NCBI GenBank assembly: GCA_964490895.1
Contig: CAZBEI010000040.1
Span: 1-6,186, forward strand
Source: JACRAO01 sp964490895
GTDB taxonomy: Bacteria > Bdellovibrionota > UBA1018
Direction of reading: 5' to 3'
DNA length: 6,186 nt
Made by a program: the position numbers and the translations under genes
In this document: positions 1 to 5,848 of the stretch, piece by piece
Layout: each line of letters starts with the position of its first letter
Position numbering within the stretch: position 1 is the first letter of the stretch
The notes under the pieces: model-generated
The model's input: the letters and a program-made list of their open reading frames with translations, nothing else
The model's database searches: none
What the model was told of the DNA's origin: nothing

Positions 1-1
1 A

Positions 2-529
2 CCCCTTTTGATTGCACTCTATGTGCTTCCAGTGACCGCCAGTGCAACGAGCGCACTTTTCAGAAGTTTAATTGAAGTTTCTTGTTGGAAAATTGTTTTT
101 TCGGTTTTGGCAACTTTACTTTGGAGTGCAGCACTTGGTGATATCAACAAACCAGAAGCAAATGTCTCTTTAATCACAGCTATTTTTTATAATCTTTTTC
201 TAGCAGCATCAGTTTTGATGACGCCTGTTGTTGTTCATGCCCTGGCAGGGCAAGGAATAAGCACGGTGGCACAAATGCTAGGGGGCGTAGCCACTCAAGC
301 AGCCATCATGAGTCCTGCACAAGTTGTGGGAGCATCTCAAATCCCAAAATCAATGACAATGAAAGCAACTACCACTACCGTCGGGGCTGCATCTACCTTC
401 ACAAGCGCCACTGCTCAATCAGTAAAGTCACGCTATTTTCCAATGCCCCAAAAAATGCAACAAAAAAATTCTCTAAAAAAAGAGAACCTACCTCGCCCCA
501 ATAATAAAAACCGAAAAGTAAAATCTTAA
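2..529 (+). CDS. C-terminal part of a polytopic inner-membrane protein, VirB6/TrbL-like (5' end outside window)
   Basis: The reading frame is open from the left edge of the window, so the gene starts upstream and only about 175 C-terminal residues are seen. The TTG at base 8 is probably an internal codon, not the start. The visible part begins in a hydrophobic stretch and has further membrane-type segments at about residues 27-45 and 58-82 of the visible chain, including a Trp-containing one (KIVFSVLATLLWSAAL). After these comes an Ala/Thr/Ser-rich stretch, then a strongly basic, Lys/Asn/Gln-rich hydrophilic tail that is probably cytoplasmic or disordered. Multi-pass proteins directly before virB8-virB9-virB10 are usually the inner-membrane channel component VirB6/TrbL (TraG-N in F-like systems). 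The VirB6-like call rests on architecture and position, not on a diagnostic motif. It could be another polytopic transfer protein. It ends 37 bases before the next start. Confidence 0.5.
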   Translation, partial: PLLIALYVLPVTASATSALFRSLIEVSCWKIVFSVLATLLWSAALGDINKPEANVSLITAIFYNLFLAASVLMTPVVVHALAGQGISTVAQMLGGVATQAAIMSPAQVVGASQIPKSMTMKATTTTVGAASTFTSATAQSVKSRYFPMPQKMQQKNSLKKENLPRPNNKNRKVKS

Positions 530-556
530 TTGGTTTTTGAGAAAAATACTTTGAAT

Positions 557-560
557 GGAG
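557..560 (+). promoter_or_regulatory. Ribosome binding site that sets the virB8-like start at 567
   Basis: A GGAG core lies 6 bases before the ATG at 567. An earlier in-frame ATG at 555 overlaps this core and has no purine-rich site in front of it, so 567 is preferred. Confidence 0.6.
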
Positions 561-566
561 TTATTC

Positions 567-1121
567 ATGAAATTTTCAGATTTTTGGGCCACTGTGGTCC
601 ATCAAAATAATTTATTGCGAATTGCTGTTGGATGTCTTGTTGCGCTTAATACGATCTTAGGTGTTGTTGTTCTTGTACTAGGAAACAGGGAACCACTTAT
701 TATTGATCGGGGCTGTTACAATCGCGCTGTCACAACGACTTCTGTAAAACATACAGAAGGAGAAATCAAAGCATTTATTGAAAAAGCGATCTCTCAACGA
801 TTTGATTCAAATGCCATTGTAGAAAATGGCTTTATATCTGATCCAGAAAAACTTAATCGCTCAAAAGAACAAGAGGAACTCAGGACCCGAAACATGTTCC
901 AACGAGCATTAGTAAATTCAATCAAAATTCAGGGAGAAAAAATATATTTAGAAACTGACCGATTGATTGCAGTTGGACAAGTGAGATCTGTTTTGCCGTT
1001 CCCACTTTTGGCAACGGTTACCTCTGTAGATCGTAGTGAGGGAAATCCATATGGCCTTTTACTTCTAAATGTCAGTACCTGGGATGGAAAGGAACCCAAT
1101 CAAAATGAAAAAAAACATTAA
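567..1121 (+). CDS. VirB8/TraE-like inner-membrane T4SS protein
   Basis: A 184-residue protein with a short cytoplasmic N-terminus, one membrane anchor at about residues 17-38 (Ala/Val/Leu-rich) and a periplasmic domain of about 145 residues. This is the layout and size of VirB8 and F-plasmid TraE, bitopic assembly factors that contact VirB10, VirB9 and the channel and whose periplasmic part has an NTF2-like fold. The periplasmic part alternates charged helical stretches (about 63-120) with beta-like stretches, ending in a hydrophobic strand (about 162-171). The identification rests on this architecture and on the gene order, with virB9- and virB10-like genes directly after; I see no unmistakable motif. 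A Cys at residue 50 lies just outside the membrane segment but not in a lipobox. The start at 567 follows a GGAG site. The 3' end overlaps the next gene by 17 bases, suggesting translational coupling. Confidence 0.6.
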   Translation: MKFSDFWATVVHQNNLLRIAVGCLVALNTILGVVVLVLGNREPLIIDRGCYNRAVTTTSVKHTEGEIKAFIEKAISQRFDSNAIVENGFISDPEKLNRSKEQEELRTRNMFQRALVNSIKIQGEKIYLETDRLIAVGQVRSVLPFPLLATVTSVDRSEGNPYGLLLLNVSTWDGKEPNQNEKKH

Positions 1122-1563
1122 ATCTTTTTTATTATTTATTTTTGAGGATATTAATTTTCTTGCGCTTGTCATTGTAACTCTTTTGATGACTCTCTTGCTC
1201 AGCATTTTTCTAATAACTGAAGCCAGTGCCTCTGGTCGAGTAAAAACGGTTTATCTTGATGAAACAAGAACAGAGCAGGTTCTGATCAAGCCAGGAATGT
1301 TGACAGCCATTCATTTTCCAGTGAAGCCAGAAAACTCAGCTTTGGGTCAAAAAGATTTGTTTTCACTCACCTATATCGACAACGACATTATCGTTGGAGC
1401 CTTAAGACCCCAAGCTCATACCAATATGTTTGTTTATCTATATGGACGAAGGTTTTCATTTGAACTCATCACCTCAAGTGGAGTCTATGACGAAATCATT
1501 AACGTCAGAGACGCTAGTGAAAAATCATTTAAGCCCAAAACAAAGAGGAAGTTAAAACCATGA
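1105..1563 (+). CDS. VirB9/TraK-like secreted T4SS core protein, short single-domain form
   Basis: 152 residues. The N-terminus has a basic start (MKKNIK), then a long hydrophobic segment at about 18-37 ending near an ASASG stretch, consistent with a signal peptide or an uncleaved anchor. Residues 46-135 are beta-rich and read like the N-terminal domain of VirB9/TraK/TrbG: a KPGMLTAIHFP strand, then a TNMFVYLYGRRFSFEL stretch that resembles the TNL-type strand of that family. In known systems this protein joins VirB7 and VirB10 in the outer-membrane core. It is much shorter than typical VirB9 or TraK (from memory about 240-300 residues), because the C-terminal domain that binds VirB7 is missing; a basic Lys-rich tail follows instead. 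The start at 1105 has an AAAGGA site 11 bases upstream; in-frame ATGs at 1069 and 1084 lie inside virB8 and have no good site. It overlaps virB8 by 17 bases and the virB10-like gene by 4. Confidence 0.62.
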   Translation: MKKNIKSFLLFIFEDINFLALVIVTLLMTLLLSIFLITEASASGRVKTVYLDETRTEQVLIKPGMLTAIHFPVKPENSALGQKDLFSLTYIDNDIIVGALRPQAHTNMFVYLYGRRFSFELITSSGVYDEIINVRDASEKSFKPKTKRKLKP

Positions 1564-2528
1564 ACACACCCGGAAGTCACCCCATGAGTCATCCCTTGAA
1601 TTATAACGAAAAGTTGCAGGCTGAGGTCTCCTACGCAAGTCCTATAACTTTAAAAAATGCGAGGAAACAATTTGGCAAAGGCATCCTCTTTGAACAAGAT
1701 GGGAAAAAAGAAACTCTTACAAGCAAAAGACTTAAGATTGTAATCGTTTTTATTTTCAGCGTGGTCACAGTTCTACTTTGTTTAAAACATGCTCCCGAAG
1801 GAAGGAGTTCAGGTGGTATTTCAACCCCAGAGGTCTCTATTCCTCTCCCAGATCGATTTGCTCATGAAAATAATATTGTTGAAATCCCCGCATTTAGGTC
1901 TGGGACTTATGTTCAGATGAGTGAAGTAAATCTTCGAGATAAAAAAGGGGGGATCATAAAATACAGTGGCCCTACTGTGGTGAAGAGCATGAAAGATTTT
2001 AAAATCCCACCTGGTTCCATTGTTCAGGCAAAACTCATCAGCGGGGCCTCTAATGGCCCCGTAAGAGCTGAGCTAATAGAAGACTTGTTAGTCAATGGAT
2101 CTACTCTCGCACCCTCTGGCACTATTTTACTTGGCGCAGGGCAATCCACCGAAGAACGACTTTTTATTCAATTTACAAAACTCATTTTTAGAGATGGGAG
2201 TTTTCATTCGGTTTCAGCCATGGCTTTGGATCATGAGGACCAAATCGCAGGACTAAAGGGCTCAAAAATAGGACAGTATGCCACAAAACTAGCGGCTGGA
2301 ATTGGACTTAACTTTGTGGGTGGATTGGCTCAAGGGCTGCAGGAACATGAAGTTCAAGGAATAGTTTCGGTATCAAAAACCAACATGAGAAACGCTCTGC
2401 TCAATGGGGCTGAGAAAGCATCGCTCGAAGAAGCAGGGGATCTCATGAGTGGCCTGAAAGGCCAGACACCTATCATAGAGGTAAAAGCACTTACGGAAAT
2501 TTATGTCATTTTTGGAGATAGTCAATGA
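1560..2528 (+). CDS. VirB10/TrbI/TraB-like envelope-spanning T4SS protein
   Basis: 322 residues. A cytoplasmic N-terminus of about 57 residues is followed by one membrane segment at about 58-76, a short Pro/Ser/Gly-containing linker (about 79-105) and a beta-rich C-terminal domain from about 148 to 318. That domain carries the signature look of VirB10/TrbI: PPGSIVQAKLISG at 150-162, then APSGTILLGAGQ at 184-195, a FTKLIFRDG stretch at 205-213, a SVSAMALDHEDQIAGLKG region at 217-234 and a final strand TEIYVIF at 312-318. Residues 236-262 (Ala/Gly-rich) match the place of the two-helix antenna that crosses the outer membrane. The family links the inner-membrane energy source to the outer-membrane pore. 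The linker is shorter and less Pro-rich than in many VirB10 proteins. The start has AGAGGAAG 8 bases upstream and overlaps the previous stop (ATGA); the 3' end overlaps the coupling gene in the same way. Confidence 0.85.
   Translation: MNTPGSHPMSHPLNYNEKLQAEVSYASPITLKNARKQFGKGILFEQDGKKETLTSKRLKIVIVFIFSVVTVLLCLKHAPEGRSSGGISTPEVSIPLPDRFAHENNIVEIPAFRSGTYVQMSEVNLRDKKGGIIKYSGPTVVKSMKDFKIPPGSIVQAKLISGASNGPVRAELIEDLLVNGSTLAPSGTILLGAGQSTEERLFIQFTKLIFRDGSFHSVSAMALDHEDQIAGLKGSKIGQYATKLAAGIGLNFVGGLAQGLQEHEVQGIVSVSKTNMRNALLNGAEKASLEEAGDLMSGLKGQTPIIEVKALTEIYVIFGDSQ
2042..2061. repeat. GC-rich hairpin inside the virB10-like gene
   Basis: Perfect 7-base arms CGGGGCC and GGCCCCG flank a 6-base loop (TCTAAT). 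There is no T-run after it, so it is not a standard terminator. It stands out because the surrounding gene is AT-leaning. It may be chance or a pause/stability element in the operon mRNA. Confidence 0.4.
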
Positions 2529-4045
2529 AATCAGAAACAGGAAATAAAATTTATGTTTTAGCTTCTCGATTTTTAAAATGTGTGGTCTGGATTTTTTATA
2601 TTCCAATTCGTGAAATCGTTTATGGTCTTATTTCTAAGAAGATTCCATGGAAACATTGTTTAGGAGCGGGTCTATTTTTTGGAATGTGTATTCTTCTTGA
2701 AATAGATTATTACTTGGTTTGTAAGCTTCAGCTTGGTTTTTTATATCCCCATGGTCTTCTATATCGAATTTGGTCCATTGGAGTACTTTTTCTAGGATTT
2801 ATTTTCTGGGGTTATGTGAGTGCCGAAAGGAAAAAAAACATTGCCAACGAACTTAAAAAGGCATTTTACGAAGCAGGCCTAAGAAATAGCCTTGGAAAAT
2901 ATCCAAACATTGTTTTTGATAAACCCATTAGTGAGTTTTACAGACGCCTGAGATTAACTCGTGAATGTCTAGCGCCAGATCAATTTAAAAAGGCAAAAGC
3001 AGTGATTGAGAGTGCTCTTAATATCCACATTGAAGAAATCGTTAATAATCAAACCAGTGGAACCATCGATTTGATCTATGGAGATGGTACAGAGCTTACC
3101 TTGTTTGATCCAGACGACTTTAGTGAACTTCCAAAGCTTTCTTTCTATGTTGGAAAATCCAGAACGTCTGTTGTCATGGCGTCATTTAAAGATATCCCAC
3201 ATTTTTTATTGGGTGGCCAAAGTGGTGGAGGAAAATCCACATTCATGAGGCAACTGATCACTGGAGTCTATTTGATAAATGACTCCATAGAAATGAGCTT
3301 GATGGACTTGAAGGGCGGAGCTGAGTTTGGGATTTTTGAAAATCTCCCTCGGGTAAGAGTGATGACTACCGTTGATGAGTCCTCTCGTGCCCTTGAAAAA
3401 TTATCAGAAGCCATGGAATCTCGTTTAGAAGTCTTAAAACTCAATCAGTGTCAGGATATTGATTCATTTTATAAGATTTCAGAAAATGAGAGAAAATATT
3501 CAGACAACTGGAGTAAAAGTAATCAAATGACCCGCCACCTTGTGGTGATTGACGAAGCATATGCTCTTTTTCGAGCAGGGGCTGGTGCTGATGCAAAGGC
3601 GGTTCAGTTGGCAAGGGCTTCGGCCAATGTCATTGCTCAAAAAGGTCGTGCGGTTGGAATTCATATTATCATTGCTACACAGAGACCCGATAAAAACGCT
3701 GTTGATCCACAAACTAAGGCTAATTTAGTGGGAAGACTGAGTTTTGCCATGTCAGACATCCCCTCCAGTACAGTCATCCTTGATAACGCGAAAGCCGCTT
3801 CCTTACCAAAGATTCCAGGCAGAGCTATTTGGCAGGTGGGTCTTGATGAGAAAGAAATCCAAACGCCCTACCTCACAGTGGAGAAGGCAAATGAGCTTTT
3901 GGCCCCTTACCGAAAAGATAAAAGCCAAAAGACTTCTAATGATGAGTCTAAAGTGGACCGCTCCTTGGTCCCATCCAATGATGTAGATGTATTAGAAAAA
4001 AACATAATCAAAGAGAATCAGACTGATGAAGGATATAAAATATGA
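2525..4045 (+). CDS. FtsK/TcpA-type conjugative coupling ATPase (T4CP)
   Basis: 506 residues. Two N-terminal membrane segments (about 44-63 and 80-98) are joined by a short periplasmic loop, then comes a cytoplasmic ATPase. Walker A is GQSGGGKST at 231-239 (K237). LMDLKGG at 259-265 is the FtsK/SpoIIIE hallmark. Walker B is HLVVIDEAYAL at 338-348 (D343, E344). IIIATQRPD at 381-389 is the sensor-like motif seen in FtsK and TcpA, followed by NLVGRLSFAM and PGRA, also typical of FtsK. Proteins of this kind pump DNA; in conjugation they couple the relaxosome to the secretion channel. The close fit to FtsK/TcpA, with two short membrane segments and no large all-alpha domain insert like that of VirD4/TraD, sets it apart from the usual Gram-negative coupling protein. 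No FtsK gamma domain is present, which argues against a chromosome-segregation FtsK. The last 45 or so residues are charged and probably disordered. GGAG lies 7 bases before the ATG; both ends overlap neighbours by 4 bases. Confidence 0.85.
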   Translation: MKSETGNKIYVLASRFLKCVVWIFYIPIREIVYGLISKKIPWKHCLGAGLFFGMCILLEIDYYLVCKLQLGFLYPHGLLYRIWSIGVLFLGFIFWGYVSAERKKNIANELKKAFYEAGLRNSLGKYPNIVFDKPISEFYRRLRLTRECLAPDQFKKAKAVIESALNIHIEEIVNNQTSGTIDLIYGDGTELTLFDPDDFSELPKLSFYVGKSRTSVVMASFKDIPHFLLGGQSGGGKSTFMRQLITGVYLINDSIEMSLMDLKGGAEFGIFENLPRVRVMTTVDESSRALEKLSEAMESRLEVLKLNQCQDIDSFYKISENERKYSDNWSKSNQMTRHLVVIDEAYALFRAGAGADAKAVQLARASANVIAQKGRAVGIHIIIATQRPDKNAVDPQTKANLVGRLSFAMSDIPSSTVILDNAKAASLPKIPGRAIWQVGLDEKEIQTPYLTVEKANELLAPYRKDKSQKTSNDESKVDRSLVPSNDVDVLEKNIIKENQTDEGYKI

Positions 4046-4971
4046 TGTCTAGCAATCCAATTCTTTCAATCCACAGGGATATTCCACTGCTTATTTTTTT
4101 ATGGAAATGGAAAATTGCCACAACATCGGCTCTGCACAAAAGGTATTTTTTAAAATGCCGCCCACATAGAGCCTATTGCCGTTTGTTAAACCTCACGAAA
4201 GCAGGCTACCTTGATAGAAAAACGATTGGAGCTGCTTTTGAAACAGTATGGACACTTACGGAGAAAGGTTTTAATAAAATACTACCTTATTTGCCCTCCT
4301 TAAAAGACGAGGGGTTCCGATCAGAAAATATTCATCACGACTTGATTACACAGGCTGTACATTTAGGCGAGTGGCTTCAGGGGGAACCTGAACACGTAAA
4401 GCTTTTTTCAGAGCAGCAACTTCGTCGCTATGATCCAAATGATTATTTGCCATGGGTTCCAAAAGACAAGCGAAGAAGACCCGATGGCTACTGGAGAATT
4501 GATGATGGTAAAACTAAAGAAACAATTGCCCTGGAGGTTGAATTAAATAGAAAACCTGTTTGTGAGTTACGCAATATTGCTGAATTTTATGCGGAAAATG
4601 AAAAAATAGATCGTGTTTTGTGGGCAGTGTTATCCGAAAGAACTGCAATACAAATCAATTCTATATTTGAAGAAAACCACCTTCAGAGAAAAGGATTCCA
4701 TGATTTTTTAATTTTAAATCATTTTTTAAAATCTGGATGGGATGCGCAAATTATTTTAGGGCCAAATGCTGGAAAAAAAATTAAAGAGACGTTAATGAGA
4801 TGGCTTTCGTCTCAGCCCCCAAACGTCTCTCCAAATCTCTACCCAAACAGCGCCCAAAGCTTTGGGTATCGGTCAATTTTGGACACTAGAAAAACACCAT
4901 TTGATTCAAATGGTTCTGAGAAAAAAACAGGATTCATAAAGGCCCATCTGGTGGGTCAAGTAGGGATATAG
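4042..4971 (+). CDS. Replic_Relax-family protein, probable MOBC-class conjugative relaxase
   Basis: 309 residues. Residues about 15-85 look like a winged helix: a helix-turn-helix (TTSALHKRYF ... RLLNLTKAGYL) and then a wing with ETVWTLTEKG. An IHHDLITQAV motif follows at 97-106, typical of the replication-relaxation family. The core has RRPDGY at 145-150 and IALEVELNRK at 162-171, giving D148, E165, E167 and K171. From memory, the pAD1 TraX relaxase, founder of the restriction-endonuclease-like MOBC group, uses D152, E170 and E172, almost the same spacing. I infer that this protein nicks oriT with a metal-dependent PD-(D/E)xK-like site, not a Tyr/HUH site. Position directly after the coupling ATPase (4-base overlap, AAGGA 9 bases upstream) supports this. 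ATG at 4045 is an alternative start. The last 50 or so residues are low in structure and overlie a repeat cluster. A non-catalytic transfer regulator of the same family is the main alternative. Confidence 0.7.
   Translation: MMSSNPILSIHRDIPLLIFLWKWKIATTSALHKRYFLKCRPHRAYCRLLNLTKAGYLDRKTIGAAFETVWTLTEKGFNKILPYLPSLKDEGFRSENIHHDLITQAVHLGEWLQGEPEHVKLFSEQQLRRYDPNDYLPWVPKDKRRRPDGYWRIDDGKTKETIALEVELNRKPVCELRNIAEFYAENEKIDRVLWAVLSERTAIQINSIFEENHLQRKGFHDFLILNHFLKSGWDAQIILGPNAGKKIKETLMRWLSSQPPNVSPNLYPNSAQSFGYRSILDTRKTPFDSNGSEKKTGFIKAHLVGQVGI
4819..4866. repeat. Iterated CCAAA boxes ending in a 14-bp palindrome (candidate oriT or relaxosome site)
   Basis: CCAAA occurs at 4819, 4831, 4843 and 4854, steps of 12, 12 and 11 bases, so the boxes lie roughly on one face of the helix. 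The first two are followed by (CG)TCTCT and TCTCT, forming an imperfect tandem repeat. The last box forms the left arm of the perfect palindrome CCCAAAGCTTTGGG at 4853-4866; the third box (ACCCAAA at 4841-4847) can also pair with TTTGGGT at 4861-4867. The block lies inside the 3' end of the relaxase gene. Function as an origin of transfer or protein-binding site is inference. Confidence 0.45.
4896..4914. repeat. Perfect 19-bp inverted repeat near the relaxase stop codon
   Basis: Arms ACCATTTGA (4896-4904) and TCAAATGGT (4906-4914) are perfectly complementary around a single T at 4905. It lies 29 bases after the CCAAA/palindrome block and 57 bases before the end of the relaxase gene. No T-run follows on either strand, so a terminator is unlikely; the near-absence of a loop suggests a dimeric protein-binding site. 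Together with the upstream block it makes a candidate oriT region or an operator for the downstream lipoprotein gene. Confidence 0.5.
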
Positions 4972-4981
4972 AGATCGTGTT

Positions 4982-4987
4982 GGAGGT
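4982..4987 (+). promoter_or_regulatory. Strong ribosome binding site of the lipoprotein gene
   Basis: GGAGGT, a near-ideal Shine-Dalgarno sequence, lies only 3 bases before the ATG at 4991. The spacing is short, but the next gene has exactly the same arrangement, which supports real use. Confidence 0.6.
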
Positions 4988-4990
4988 ATC

Positions 4991-5404
4991 ATGAATTTTT
5001 TAGAGATTAAGATGTGTATTTTGTGGATTCTAGTTGGTGTAGCTTGCTTGTCGGGTTGTGCAACGGTTGAGAAGAGTACAGGGTTTGGTGTGGTAGTGGG
5101 TGGAACCTTGGGAGGAGTAATTGGCTCTAATGTTGGCTCTGAGAATGCGACGTCTGCAGCTCTGGGTGCAGTGATTGGAGCAGTTGCTGGTGGGATCATG
5201 GGCCATGCAGGTTATGAAGATAATAAACGCAAGAAAGAGATGGCTCAATTTGAAACTGAGAAAGTAGAAGTTCCATCGCCAGAACTAAGAGATGCCGTTG
5301 TTCGTCGTGTTTGGGTTCCTGCTAAAATCGAAGGTCTGAAATATATTGGAGGTCACTTCATGTTTGTCATTGAGAGGCCTTCTGAGTGGAGGTCAAATGA
5401 GTAA
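4991..5404 (+). CDS. Glycine-zipper outer-membrane lipoprotein
   Basis: 137 residues. The N-terminus is a lipoprotein signal peptide: hydrophobic stretch 8-19, then lipobox LSGC with Cys at 23, giving a mature lipoprotein. Ala at +2 (not Asp) favours sorting to the outer membrane. Residues 32-73 hold two glycine-zipper hairpin segments, GFGVVVGGTLGGVIGSNVG and GAVIGAVAGGIMG, as in the glycine-zipper 2TM/17-kDa surface antigen families. A charged helix (about 76-90) and a beta-like tail (RRVWVPAKIEG...GGHFMFVIERP) follow. The relaxase gene ends 19 bases upstream, so it probably belongs to the transfer operon. Possible roles are a VirB7/TraV-like pilotin-type lipoprotein of the outer-membrane core or a surface-exclusion lipoprotein such as TraT; sequence features do not decide. 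ATG at 5012 is a weaker alternative start because it would remove the only Lys before the hydrophobic stretch. The family call is firm; the role is open. Confidence 0.8.
   Translation: MNFLEIKMCILWILVGVACLSGCATVEKSTGFGVVVGGTLGGVIGSNVGSENATSAALGAVIGAVAGGIMGHAGYEDNKRKKEMAQFETEKVEVPSPELRDAVVRRVWVPAKIEGLKYIGGHFMFVIERPSEWRSNE
5388..5393 (+). promoter_or_regulatory. Ribosome binding site that sets the start at 5397
   Basis: GGAGGT lies 3 bases before the ATG at 5397, the same arrangement as at the previous gene. It supports 5397 over the longer in-frame TTG start at 5346, which would overlap the lipoprotein gene by 59 bases. Confidence 0.65.
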
Positions 5405-5834
5405 TGCCGAAGCTGGAGTCCAGTTGCTGACAACTATGGAGCAACACGAAAAACATCCCGAGCGTTTAGTTGCACAACCTGAAACTTTGGAGAAGCTAAA
5501 TTTATTCATGACTCAGGTGGAGAAGTACTTTAATGGTGCCATTTGTCCTACAAAAAGCGAGTTGATGAATTTAGTGATTACAAGCCGTGCGTCCGAGCTG
5601 TCGTCTGGTGAACTCCAAAGTGTGTGGAGGCGATTATTTGATCCTGTCAAATTCTCTAGGCTTGTAACAAAGAAGCTTGCGGAAGCTAAGAAAAGAGGAG
5701 AGACGGTTAGTGTTGAAGAAGTATTACAAAGTCTTAAGCCTGAGTTTCCTCCTCCAAGTGACAAGCCTAAACGTCAAAAGGTCAAATCACAGCTCACTCA
5801 ATCTGAAACTGAATTTAAAAAAGAAGCCTCTTAA
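5397..5834 (+). CDS. Small charged, mostly helical protein of unknown function
   Basis: I do not recognise this 145-residue protein. It has no signal peptide or membrane segment, so it is probably cytoplasmic. Predicted by eye, it is mostly helical: about 3-20, 28-47, 52-67, 70-81, 84-100 and 105-113. A Pro-rich hinge (PEFPPPSDKP, about 115-124) and a basic/polar, probably disordered tail to the end follow. The basic stretch around 88-100 (RLVTKKLAEAKKR) and the Lys-rich tail could bind nucleic acid, but that is speculation. It starts inside the lipoprotein gene (8-base overlap) behind a strong GGAGGT site, so the two are translationally coupled and probably act in the same process. Accessory relaxosome protein, exclusion/regulatory factor or cargo are all possible. 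The coding call itself is well supported by the overlap, ribosome site and normal composition. Confidence 0.7.
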   Translation: MSNAEAGVQLLTTMEQHEKHPERLVAQPETLEKLNLFMTQVEKYFNGAICPTKSELMNLVITSRASELSSGELQSVWRRLFDPVKFSRLVTKKLAEAKKRGETVSVEEVLQSLKPEFPPPSDKPKRQKVKSQLTQSETEFKKEAS

Positions 5835-5848
5835 TTGTTGAGTAAAGT

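Noticed and set aside
2450..2464. Small hairpin TGGCCT-GAA-AGGCCA in the virB10-like gene
   Set aside because: Only 6-base arms, within coding sequence and without T-run; likely chance.
2373..2606. Open frame on the - strand across the virB10/coupling gene junction
   Set aside because: Opposite two well-supported genes, with no family features or translation signals.
3744..3986. Open frame on the + strand inside the coupling ATPase gene
   Set aside because: Out of frame with a strong FtsK-type coding sequence and without recognisable features; it is a shadow.
4906..5248. Two open frames on the - strand opposite the lipoprotein gene
   Set aside because: Their Pro/Thr/Ala-rich composition is the mirror image of the Gly/Val/Ala codons of the glycine zipper; no ribosome site or protein-like pattern.
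5348..5362. GGAGGT with an ATG 6 bases later inside the lipoprotein gene, suggesting an internal start at 5360
   Set aside because: The ATG is in frame with the lipoprotein and would give only a 14-residue product; the motif encodes part of its tail (GGHFM).
5346..5396. Longer form of the unknown protein starting at TTG 5346
   Set aside because: It would add 17 residues inside the lipoprotein gene with no suitably placed ribosome site, whereas ATG 5397 has GGAGGT just before it.
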